Of a DNA stretch of 13,835 nt, positions 1 through 6,521 are shown piece by piece. Source of the DNA: Coriobacteriales bacterium (lineage in GTDB: Bacteria > Actinomycetota > Coriobacteriia > Coriobacteriales > UBA8131). Made by a program: the position numbers and the translations under genes. Location of the stretch: NCBI GenBank assembly GCA_031267175.1, contig JAIRZP010000244.1, positions 1 to 13,835 on the forward strand. Reading direction: 5' to 3'. Each line of letters begins with the position of its first letter. Positions within the stretch are counted from its first letter, which is position 1. Below the pieces are notes generated by a model. That model searched no databases, was not told the DNA's origin, and saw only the letters and a list, made by a program, of their open reading frames with translations.

Positions 1-1
1 C

Positions 2-235
2 AGCCAAGAAGCAGTACGGGAACTGAAAGGACACTTCTCTTATTCCAAGGGAAACTTCGATGCCAATGTATTGATTGGGAAAACTGCGTTTGCCATTAGT
101 AATGCCGGATTGATCCGAAAAGCGCAGCAGGACGTAGAGACCGAATTCCCTAAGACTGACGTTGATCTACTCGTAACTGAAATAAATGCACTTACTGATA
201 GTGTAAATAGGCTCTTTGATATAGTAGAGACATGA
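2..235 (+). CDS. 3' end of an unrecognised protein gene (5' end outside the window)
   Basis: The frame starting at position 2 is open from the window edge to a TGA at 233-235, giving 77 residues with no start codon, so the gene begins upstream of the window. The translation has balanced, protein-like composition (for example GHFSYSKGNFDANVLIGKTA near the start and a Leu/Asp-rich helical end, LLVTEINALTDSVNRLFDIV). A - strand frame over 40-309 is also open, but its Ser/Thr-rich translation looks like a shadow. By hand count the stretch is about 43% GC, against about 67% in a 120-bp sample of recA, so it may be acquired DNA. I do not recognise the family. No obvious rho-independent terminator follows. 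Confidence 0.6.
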   Translation, partial: SQEAVRELKGHFSYSKGNFDANVLIGKTAFAISNAGLIRKAQQDVETEFPKTDVDLLVTEINALTDSVNRLFDIVET

Positions 236-375
236 CCTCCTATCTGACACGTACTGACCTTTGGATGGGAACAACTCGCGTTAAGACCGCGTTTGGAAAT
301 AGTTGGCAAAGTTTTGCTGGCGTTTGGATCTGTTACAGAATGAGTTAAGATGGGGCGGTTACAATGGGTTCTCAG

Positions 376-445
376 GAAACATTGCGGTGCCTGTGCGATA
401 CCCTCCGGACTGTGTTGTATTCTTGCGATGGCACCGCAATGTTTC
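376..445. repeat. 16-bp perfect inverted repeat with a 38-nt interior, upstream of recA
   Basis: The left arm GAAACATTGCGGTGCC (376-391) is exactly repeated as its reverse complement GGCACCGCAATGTTTC (430-445). The interior has weaker nested symmetry: ATAC (398-401) can pair with GTAT (417-420), and TCCGGA (404-409) is self-complementary and lies near the centre. Neither outer side has a T-tract, so this is not a normal intrinsic terminator, and the 5-bp flanks are not direct repeats. The right arm ends 2 bp before the -35 box of recA. It could be an operator, a structured transcript end, or a small repeated element. Confidence 0.75.
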
Positions 446-447
446 TC

Positions 448-476
448 TTGACTACGAACAAGTGTTCGTATAGTAT
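448..476 (+). promoter_or_regulatory. Predicted sigma70-type promoter of recA-recX
   Basis: TTGACT at 448-453 matches the -35 consensus at five of six positions. TAGTAT at 471-476 matches the -10 consensus at four of six, with an exactly 17-bp spacer. Transcription would begin near 483, leaving a leader of about 25 nt before the recA start codon. The spacer is occupied by the LexA operator, which supports this choice. An alternative TATTAT at 474-479 would need a 20-bp spacer and is less likely. Confidence 0.75.
453..470. promoter_or_regulatory. LexA operator (SOS box) of recA
   Basis: TACGAACAAGTGTTCGTA is a palindrome with 8-bp arms around a 2-bp centre. Its core CGAACAAGTGTTCG (455-468) fits the Gram-positive/actinobacterial LexA consensus CGAAC-RNRY-GTTCG exactly. 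It lies wholly within the spacer between the -35 and -10 boxes, so bound LexA would block RNA polymerase. Inference: recA and the overlapping recX are induced together when RecA filaments stimulate LexA self-cleavage. Confidence 0.9.
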
Positions 477-508
477 TATACGGTCATCGGACATCGAATG
501 GAGCAGAT

Positions 509-1600
509 ATGAACATAGACAAGGATAAGGCCCAGGCGTTAGAGCTTACCACGGGAGAGATCGAGAAGAAGTTTGGCAAGGGTTCCATCATGCGCTACGG
601 CGAGAACGGGCCAAAGCTTGAGCTGGAGGCCATCCCTACCGGCATTCTCGCGCTGGACGCGGCACTCGGGATCGGAGGCGTGCCCCGTGGCCGCATCATC
701 GAGATATTCGGGCCGGAGTCGAGCGGCAAGACGACGCTCGCGCTCCAGATAATCGCCGAGGCACAGGCCATAGGCGGTATCGTTGCCTTCATAGATGCCG
801 AACACGCGCTTGACCCGACCTATGCCGCCCGCCTGGGTGTGGACATTGACGAGGTGCTCGTGTCGCAGCCGGATACCGGTGAACAGGCACTGGAGATCTG
901 CGACATGCTCGTGCGATCCAACGCCATTGACTGTATCGTCATCGACTCTGTGGCCGCCCTCGTGCCACGAGCAGAGCTGGAAGGAGAGATTGGCGATGCT
1001 TCCGTGGGCCTGCAGGCCCGCTTGATGAGCCAGGCACTCCGCAAACTGGCCGGCTCGCTTTCCAAGTCTAACACCACCTGCATCTTCATCAATCAACTGC
1101 GTGAGAAGATCGGTGTGATGTACGGCAATCCTGAGACCACTACCGGTGGCCGTGCCTTGAAGTTCTTCTCCTCAATACGTATCGACGTCCGCAAAATCGA
1201 CTCCATCAAGAAGGGCACCGACTTCATCGGAAACCGGGTTCGCGCGAAAGTCGTCAAGAATAAGGTTGCGGCCCCCTTCCGTCAGGCCGAATTCGATCTG
1301 ATATTTGGTGAGGGAGCCTCGAAAGAGGGAGGCATCCTGGATATGGCAGTGGAAGAGGGCATCGCCAAACGGTCAGGTGCCTGGTATACCTATGGCGAAC
1401 AGCGCCTGGGCCAGGGCCGTGAGGCGGCCAAGGAGTACCTGAAGGAGAATCCGAGCCTGCGTAATGAGATAGAGCAAAAGACCAGGACCGCCCTGGGCCT
1501 GCTGACAGACGAAAGCACGACCAAGCCCGAAACCCCCGCAACCGAACAGGGAGACACTGCACAGAGCGAGGCTCCTGCAACCGTCGAAGCGCATGCGTAA
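509..1600 (+). CDS. recA: RecA recombinase
   Basis: RecA is the ATP-dependent DNA strand-exchange protein that also activates LexA self-cleavage in the SOS response. The 363-residue product has the family's normal length. The Walker A motif GPESSGKT is at residues 68-75, and the DNA-binding loop region follows INQLREKIGVMYGNPETTTGG. Residues after about 330 form a Thr/Glu/Ala-rich acidic tail, as is usual for RecA C-termini. The ATG at 509 is preceded by GGAG (500-503) at 5-nt spacing. An SOS operator lies directly upstream and recX overlaps the 3' end. The reading frame is intact with no intein. Confidence 0.98.
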   Translation: MNIDKDKAQALELTTGEIEKKFGKGSIMRYGENGPKLELEAIPTGILALDAALGIGGVPRGRIIEIFGPESSGKTTLALQIIAEAQAIGGIVAFIDAEHALDPTYAARLGVDIDEVLVSQPDTGEQALEICDMLVRSNAIDCIVIDSVAALVPRAELEGEIGDASVGLQARLMSQALRKLAGSLSKSNTTCIFINQLREKIGVMYGNPETTTGGRALKFFSSIRIDVRKIDSIKKGTDFIGNRVRAKVVKNKVAAPFRQAEFDLIFGEGASKEGGILDMAVEEGIAKRSGAWYTYGEQRLGQGREAAKEYLKENPSLRNEIEQKTRTALGLLTDESTTKPETPATEQGDTAQSEAPATVEAHA

Positions 1601-2084
1601 CGGGCACAGGAAAGGCCTGGGTGCGCGGGCGGGTAATGCCAATGCCGCCATGGATTCGCTGGCACACCTTCTCAGAAAACGCGAGCGCTCTGTTCAGGAA
1701 GCACGTAAACGGCTGAGAGAAAAGGGCTATGAGGCCGAGGCTGTTTCCTGCACGGTAAGTCGCGCGCTGGCCTGTGGGCTGCTGGACGACGAACGGTTCG
1801 CGCGCGGCTATATCAAAGGCAAGCTCTCTCTGGGATGGGGAAGAAGGCGCATTGAGCAGGAACTCTACCGTTTTGGGATTGCTACCAAGAATATAGAGGG
1901 ATACCCCGATGCCTTCTTCGCTGACGATGAACAGCTGGAAGCGGCACTGATCGCCTCGAGCAAGCATCGCAGCAGATCAAAGAATCCCCGGCAGGCCGCC
2001 TATCGCTTCCTGGTGAGCAAGGGTTACAGCTCAAGCATCGCCTCGGCTGCCCTGAGGATGACTGAGGTCCTTCAAGTATCTTAA
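1593..2084 (+). CDS. recX: Regulatory protein RecX
   Basis: RecX binds RecA filaments and limits their growth, damping recombination and the SOS response. The 163-residue product shows the three-helix-repeat pattern of the family: HLLRKRERSVQEARKRLREKGY in the first repeat, then LLDDERFARGYIKGK and a GRRRIEQEL segment. The ATG at 1593 lies inside the recA end (8-nt overlap), which suggests translational coupling, but it has no good Shine-Dalgarno site. Family similarity begins only near residue 20 (MDSLAHLL), so an ATG at 1650 is an alternative start. The 3' end overlaps the convergent pgsA-cinA gene by 54 bp. Confidence 0.93.
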   Translation: MRNGHRKGLGARAGNANAAMDSLAHLLRKRERSVQEARKRLREKGYEAEAVSCTVSRALACGLLDDERFARGYIKGKLSLGWGRRRIEQELYRFGIATKNIEGYPDAFFADDEQLEAALIASSKHRSRSKNPRQAAYRFLVSKGYSSSIASAALRMTEVLQVS

Positions 2085-3221
2085 CAGCAGCCTAAGCGCT
2101 TCATCGGCTGCCTGACTGCGGATCTGCTCGCGGCTGCCGCCAAAAACAGAGAGCGTTGCGACCGCTTCCGCGCTGCTGCCATCGGCACGTTTGCAGGCAA
2201 CGCCAATCCAGACTGTTCCCACCGGCTTGTCATTGCTCCCGCCGCCAGGCCCGGCGATTCCGGTCGTGCTTACGGCAAAATCCGCATCAAGGGCCGCCAG
2301 AGCACCTGTGGCCATCTCCCGTGCTGTCTCCTCGCTCACCGCGCCGTAGCTCCTCAGGGTCTGTGCCGAAACCTTGAGCCGCTCACGCTTGACCTCGTTG
2401 GAGTAGGAGACGATGCTTCCGTTAAAGACCTCCGAGGCACCGGGAATATCCGTCAGGCGCTTTGCGATGAGTCCGCCTGTGCAGGATTCTGCCGTACCCA
2501 GCTTAAGGCCGCGTGCCTGTGCTTCCGCAAGCACCTCATCTGCAAGAGAGCTGCTTTGGGTCTGCACCGCTGGCTTTGCCCCCTTCTTCAGAGGAAGGGC
2601 CAGGACCTTGCTTGCCAGGTAGAAATAATCCGCCATCGAAAACAGCGTCAGGAGCAGCGCGATAACCATCACTGCCCACGAGCCATAGTAGAGGATGTCA
2701 TACCGTCCGCCCATGCCTGCGGCAAGTTCCGGGTTGGATTTGATGATGAACAGGATGACGGCGATTATCTGCGCCACGGTCTTTATCTTGCCCCAGATGC
2801 TGGCCGCTATGACATGACCTTCGGCTGAGACCACCATTCTGAGGCCGCTGACCAAAAACTCCCGGGTGATGATGACCAGAACCACCCATGCCGGCAGCTC
2901 GTTGAGCTCAACCAGCGCCAACAGTGCGGCGGTCACGAGTATCTTGTCAGCCAGAGGATCCAAAAACTTGCCCAGGGTGGTAACCTCATTACGGGAGCGG
3001 GCGAGATACCCGTCCACGCTGTCGGTAAAGGCCAGCAGGGCAAACACCGCTGCCGCAAGCCAGGGCTTGAGAAACTCCAGGGTTGCCTGCATCCCTGCAA
3101 AGGGAAACCAGGTTGGCCAGGGGGCCAGCAGTACCACCACAAAGATGGGAACGAGCGCAATACGTATCGTCGTGACGATGTTTGCGCTGGTGAGTATGTG
3201 CTTATACGAATTGGTCGCCAT
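2031..3221 (-). CDS. pgsA: PgsA-CinA fusion: phosphatidylglycerophosphate synthase with a C-terminal nicotinamide-nucleotide amidase domain
   Basis: The N-terminal ~210 residues are a membrane CDP-alcohol phosphatidyltransferase, which makes phosphatidylglycerol phosphate from CDP-diacylglycerol and glycerol 3-phosphate. The full motif D-x2-DG-x2-AR-x8-G-x3-D-x3-D is present at residues 67-92, and several hydrophobic segments surround it. A polar linker (about 211-228) leads to a CinA C-terminal/PncC-type domain (about 229-385) with TAESCTGG (243-250), VSYSNEVK (271-278) and GIAGPGGG (321-328). PncC-type enzymes deamidate nicotinamide mononucleotide. In many bacteria pgsA and cinA are adjacent separate genes; here they form one uninterrupted 396-residue frame. 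The N-terminal MoaB-like domain of full CinA is absent. The ATG follows the rimO stop by 3 nt, with its Shine-Dalgarno site inside rimO. The 3' end overlaps recX. Confidence 0.93.
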   Translation of the reverse strand: MATNSYKHILTSANIVTTIRIALVPIFVVVLLAPWPTWFPFAGMQATLEFLKPWLAAAVFALLAFTDSVDGYLARSRNEVTTLGKFLDPLADKILVTAALLALVELNELPAWVVLVIITREFLVSGLRMVVSAEGHVIAASIWGKIKTVAQIIAVILFIIKSNPELAAGMGGRYDILYYGSWAVMVIALLLTLFSMADYFYLASKVLALPLKKGAKPAVQTQSSSLADEVLAEAQARGLKLGTAESCTGGLIAKRLTDIPGASEVFNGSIVSYSNEVKRERLKVSAQTLRSYGAVSEETAREMATGALAALDADFAVSTTGIAGPGGGSNDKPVGTVWIGVACKRADGSSAEAVATLSVFGGSREQIRSQAADEALRLLLRYLKDLSHPQGSRGDA

Positions 3222-3224
3222 AGC

Positions 3225-4706
3225 TCAAAGCACCTCGGCAAACAGGTCATAGAGCACAGCCTCGGTAATCCTCGCGCGTACAAAGGCCCCCGGCTTTAAG
3301 GTCGTCTCAGACAGCATTTCCTCGGAAGTAGTGCCTGCACCCTTTGGTTCGGCGCTGCCAGCAGCATCGGCTCCTGCCGTGCCAGCGGCATTGTCCGACA
3401 TTACAAGATACGTGATGCCGTCTACTTCCGGTGCCTGGCCCTGTGTACGCCCAAACAAACCTTCCTCGTCCCGTCCGCAGATGAGAAGGAGGACTTCCCT
3501 CGCTACCTTGCTTTGGGCCCGCTCAAAGCCAATGCTGTCAGCCAGGTCTCTGAGTATCTGGACGCGTTCAAACGCGGTTCTGGTATCCACCTGCTGGGGC
3601 AACCCCGCAGCCACCGTGCCCTCTTCACGCGAATAGGCAAAAATGCCGACATAATCAAAGCGGGCGGCGCAAAGAAACTGGCAGAGCTGTTCAAAATCAT
3701 CCTCGCTCTCTCCAGGAAACCCCGTCATCACCGTTGTGCGAAGGACAACGCCGGGCAAGACTCTGCGAATGCGCTCCAATAACTCCAGATACTCCTGCCC
3801 CGAACCCCTGCGGTGCATGGCCGCAAGCACAGATACGCTGGCATGCTGCAGCGGGATGTCGAGGTACCGGGCAATATTGGCATGCGCCGCCATGACCTCC
3901 AAAAGCTCGTCGGAGATTCCCTCCGGCTGCAGGTACATAACGCGAAACCATATCTGAGGATGCTGCTCTGCGAGCGCAGCGAGTAATTCGGCAAGCTTGG
4001 CCGGTGCCGAGGGAGCTGCTTGAGCCGTGGCTGTGTCGCGGGTGTCTGCCCTCTCCCCTGACGACGGCTCACGCCAGATGCCCGTGTCCTGCCCAACGAG
4101 AATGATCTCGCGCGCACCACCGGCAACGAGCTCGCTGACCTCTGCCTTGATATGCTCAAAGGGGTAGCTCAGATAGGGGCCCCGTATCGCGGGGATCGTG
4201 CAGTACGAACAGCGCCGTGAGCAGCCATCGGATATCTTGACGTAGGCCCAGGGCTGTGGCTCAAGCTCACCAAACCCAACCTCACCCTCACCCTCAACCT
4301 CAGCCCCGCCCCCCCCTCCTGCGTCCTGCTCAAGCAAACGCAACAGCGCTTCTGCAACCCCCGCTTCCTCGGCAACAGGCACAAAGGCAGCTGCCTCCGG
4401 CAATTCGCGGGCAAGTTCCTCGCCAAAGCGCGAGGGCAGGCATCCGGCTATAAGCAACCTGGTCTCTCCGCTTTGCACCCGTTCCAGGGCGGCCAGCTCA
4501 AAGACGGTGTCGAGCGATTCCTCCACAGCCGCCTCAATAAAGGCGCAGGTGTTGAGGAGGATGAAATCGGCAGCATCGGGCCGCGCGCCAACATAAAAGC
4601 CCTGCTGTTCCAGACGGGTACACATGGCACGACTGTCCGCTTCGTTCTTGGCGCAACCGAGGGTCACCAGGGCAACACGAAAAGGCTCCGGGCGTAGGTC
4701 GGTCAA
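3225..4706 (-). CDS. rimO: RimO, ribosomal protein uS12 methylthiotransferase
   Basis: RimO is a radical-SAM enzyme that adds a methylthio group to a conserved aspartate of ribosomal protein S12. The N-terminal domain carries the three expected cysteines (Cys18, Cys54, Cys89; TLGCAKNEADS and LLNTCAF). The radical-SAM cluster motif C-x3-C-x2-C is at 162-169, followed by the family-typical IPAIRGPYLS. The C-terminus resembles a TRAM domain. At 493 residues it is longer than usual because of low-complexity insertions at about 128-148 (Gly/Glu-rich), 214-236 and 438-468; the last lies inside the TRAM region. The start is TTG at 4704-4706, with GGGGAG 7 nt upstream. It follows yajQ by 18 nt and precedes pgsA-cinA by 3 nt. 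Confidence 0.95.
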   Translation of the reverse strand: MTDLRPEPFRVALVTLGCAKNEADSRAMCTRLEQQGFYVGARPDAADFILLNTCAFIEAAVEESLDTVFELAALERVQSGETRLLIAGCLPSRFGEELARELPEAAAFVPVAEEAGVAEALLRLLEQDAGGGGGAEVEGEGEVGFGELEPQPWAYVKISDGCSRRCSYCTIPAIRGPYLSYPFEHIKAEVSELVAGGAREIILVGQDTGIWREPSSGERADTRDTATAQAAPSAPAKLAELLAALAEQHPQIWFRVMYLQPEGISDELLEVMAAHANIARYLDIPLQHASVSVLAAMHRRGSGQEYLELLERIRRVLPGVVLRTTVMTGFPGESEDDFEQLCQFLCAARFDYVGIFAYSREEGTVAAGLPQQVDTRTAFERVQILRDLADSIGFERAQSKVAREVLLLICGRDEEGLFGRTQGQAPEVDGITYLVMSDNAAGTAGADAAGSAEPKGAGTTSEEMLSETTLKPGAFVRARITEAVLYDLFAEVL

Positions 4707-4724
4707 GACAGGACTCCCCGGCTG

Positions 4725-5225
4725 CTATCGGTAGTTGGCATACTGGAGGGGCTGGCCATAATCCTTCTCCTTGAGAAAGGAAATTACATCCTGCAGGGCG
4801 TCACGGCTTGGAGAAAAGACCCGGAGCTTATCGCCTTCGATGACCACCTTGACGTTCTTCATTTTAAGAGCCCTGATGTCTTTGTTGATGCGGCCGGCCG
4901 TATCCTTGTCAATGCCGGCAATGACCTTGCCGAGGATGCGGATGGTCATGCCGCTTGCGCCCTGAGGCTCACCCCAGTTCAAGGCCTTGAGGTCGATGTG
5001 CCTGCGCACCAGCTTGGTGTTGAGGACATCCTGAACCTGGGAGGCCACAAACTCGCTGGGGGCCGTGAGCGTAAAGACACCGGCGGCCTTGTCGAGCTCC
5101 AGCCTGGCCCCGCTATCCTTGAGATCATAGCGTTGCACGAGCTCTTTTCTGGTCTGCTGCCACGCATTGTCAAGCTCTTGCATAGCAACTTCTGAAACCA
5201 CATCAAAACTATTGTCTTTGGCCAT
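4725..5225 (-). CDS. yajQ: YajQ family nucleotide-binding protein
   Basis: YajQ (UPF0234) proteins are small cytoplasmic proteins with two alternating ferredoxin-like folds. Some members bind cyclic di-GMP and act with transcription regulators; the role in actinobacteria is not settled. The 166-residue product matches the family length (about 163). It shows the signature ends MAKDNSFDVVSE and YGQPLQYANYR, and the central SQVQDVLNTKLVRRHIDL. The frame extends upstream to 5285, into the neighbouring gene, but the ATG at 5223-5225 has AGGAG at 6-nt spacing and fits the family start, so the extra 20 residues are rejected. It lies 16 nt after the RodZ-like gene, probably in one transcript. Confidence 0.95.
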   Translation of the reverse strand: MAKDNSFDVVSEVAMQELDNAWQQTRKELVQRYDLKDSGARLELDKAAGVFTLTAPSEFVASQVQDVLNTKLVRRHIDLKALNWGEPQGASGMTIRILGKVIAGIDKDTAGRINKDIRALKMKNVKVVIEGDKLRVFSPSRDALQDVISFLKEKDYGQPLQYANYR

Positions 5226-5231
5226 TGCACA

Positions 5232-5236
5232 CTCCT
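5232..5236 (-). promoter_or_regulatory. Ribosome binding site that fixes the yajQ start
   Basis: AGGAG on the - strand lies 6 nt before the ATG at 5225. It shows that the longer open frame reaching 5285 is not the translated start. Confidence 0.8.
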
Positions 5237-5241
5237 GAGTT

Positions 5242-6381
5242 CTATTCCTGACTTGCTGCGTCGGCATTCTGGGCATTCTGGACAATCGGCCGCTGCTCTA
5301 CTTCAAGCTCAAGCAGTCCCAATCCGTCAACATTGTCCAGGGGCACCTCAATGCCATTCTTATACGCACGTACATAGCCCGGTGCTCCTGCCTCTATCGT
5401 GCAGGCGGATGACACCGTATAGGTGCCGGTCCACGGAGCCGTGCAGACATCGCCCACCGGTGTCGAGCCATCCACTTCTATCCGCAGCCACGAGGCACCC
5501 TCAACCACCTCGACCACAAGCTCAAACGGCCCGTATCTGCTGTTCTCGGCAACCTGCGCCTCAATATCCTCTACATTGTTGCTGGCCTGATCCTCATCAA
5601 GGCCCTCGTCAGAACTGGCAACGCCCGTCACCGGTGCGTTCGTGGTGTCGTTATGCGAGCAGGTGCTCGCAAGCACGGCCCACAGGATGAGAATGGCCAG
5701 AAACGCCAGCACCAGGCCGATGATCATCAACACCGGTTTACTGGTAAGTTGCGAGGCAAGGCCCGATAAGAGCGATGTTTTGGGAGGCTTGCCCTTGTAG
5801 TCGTTCGTGCGTACCTGCTTTGCGGTACCGGTAGGAGCATTCGCGTCAATCCTGCGCACGGAGGGCCTTCTCGCCATCCTGCTCTGGCCGGTATCCTTGA
5901 CATCGTGCGCCTGGCGCAGCTGCTCGCGGAACATCCTGTTGTTATCGCGCGAATTGCCCTTACCCCAGACCGAACTTCTCTCCTTATTGCGCTTGGCAGC
6001 GGTTATCATCTCTCTGCCGCTTTCCTGGCGCTCCGATTCCAGTATCTGGTCGTCTGGATCGCCCCCCCGCCGTGCGGCCAGAGTATAGCTGTTGGCATGG
6101 CTGCTTACCGATCTGGCCCCGGATTTACCCGTGCTCTCCCACCTGCGGAACTCACGGAGGAACTGCTCGGTGATGCGGGTGGAATCAAGCCCAAGATAGC
6201 GCGCGTACGAAGACACCATGTTACGAGCATAGCCCTTGTGGGGCATGTGCGAGAAATTGCTCGTTTCCATGGCGAGAATGATAGAGGGACGAATGCGCAA
6301 CTGCTCGGAGACCTCTTCGATGGTCTCGCTTTTTATGCGCCTTGCCTCCGCCAGTCGTTCGCCAAAGGTTGCTTCAGCCAA
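5242..6381 (-). CDS. RodZ-like helix-turn-helix membrane protein
   Basis: This is a 379-residue protein with RodZ-type architecture. An N-terminal helix-turn-helix domain spans about residues 5-75 (FGERLAEARRIKSETIEEVS, then YARNMVSSYARYLGLD). A basic, disordered linker covers about 80-212. One transmembrane helix lies at about 216-238 (VLMIIGLVLAFLAILILWAV). The outer C-terminal domain (about 278-365) resembles DUF4115, with VEGASWLRIEVDG. RodZ links the MreB cytoskeleton to the wall machinery; no MreB gene is in the window, so only the architecture is secure. The start is TTG at 6379-6381 with GGGAGG 5 nt upstream. It sits between ftsK and yajQ, as RodZ-like genes often do in actinobacterial rimO-pgsA clusters. 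Confidence 0.85.
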   Translation of the reverse strand: MAEATFGERLAEARRIKSETIEEVSEQLRIRPSIILAMETSNFSHMPHKGYARNMVSSYARYLGLDSTRITEQFLREFRRWESTGKSGARSVSSHANSYTLAARRGGDPDDQILESERQESGREMITAAKRNKERSSVWGKGNSRDNNRMFREQLRQAHDVKDTGQSRMARRPSVRRIDANAPTGTAKQVRTNDYKGKPPKTSLLSGLASQLTSKPVLMIIGLVLAFLAILILWAVLASTCSHNDTTNAPVTGVASSDEGLDEDQASNNVEDIEAQVAENSRYGPFELVVEVVEGASWLRIEVDGSTPVGDVCTAPWTGTYTVSSACTIEAGAPGYVRAYKNGIEVPLDNVDGLGLLELEVEQRPIVQNAQNADAASQE

Positions 6382-6425
6382 CTAAGCCTCCCGGCCCTAC
6401 GTTATCCAGGCCATACGATCCATTA

Positions 6426-6506
6426 CCGCTGACAAGTACCTGCGGAAAGTGTACCATATTGCTCTTGCTATGTCTCTGAGCAGCGTTTTTTAAAAAAAGT
6501 CAGCGG
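6426..6506 (-). other. ftsK to rodZ-like intergenic element: T/A tract with competing inverted repeats
   Basis: The 140-nt gap (6382-6521) contains CCGCTGAC at 6426-6433 and its exact reverse complement GTCAGCGG at 6499-6506. A T6A7 tract (6486-6498) abuts the second arm. A shorter copy, CAGCG (6481-6485) on the other side of the tract, can also pair with part of 6426-6433. On the - strand transcript the arm next to ftsK is followed by seven U, but no compact GC-rich stem precedes it, so it is not a convincing intrinsic terminator. I saw no strong promoter for the RodZ-like gene here. Confidence 0.4.
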
Positions 6507-6521
6507 GGTTTGTGTCGCGGC

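Noticed and set aside
40..309. Open - strand frame of 89 residues at the left edge.
   Set aside because: It lies opposite the better + strand frame, has Ser/Thr-rich shadow-like composition, and no convincing ribosome binding site or family match.
260..329. Three TTTGGA words at 260, 292 and 323 spaced 31-32 bp (about three helical turns).
   Set aside because: Six-base words in an AT-richer gap can recur by chance, the contexts around them differ, and no known regulator site matches.
376..445. Inverted repeat upstream of recA as an intrinsic terminator, integron attC site or insertion-sequence remnant.
   Set aside because: No T-tract follows either arm, no attC core-site sequence is visible, and the flanks show no target duplication; kept only as an unexplained inverted repeat.
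5226..5285. Upstream 20-residue extension of yajQ.
   Set aside because: It overlaps the RodZ-like gene, is not conserved in the family, and the internal ATG has a clear Shine-Dalgarno site.
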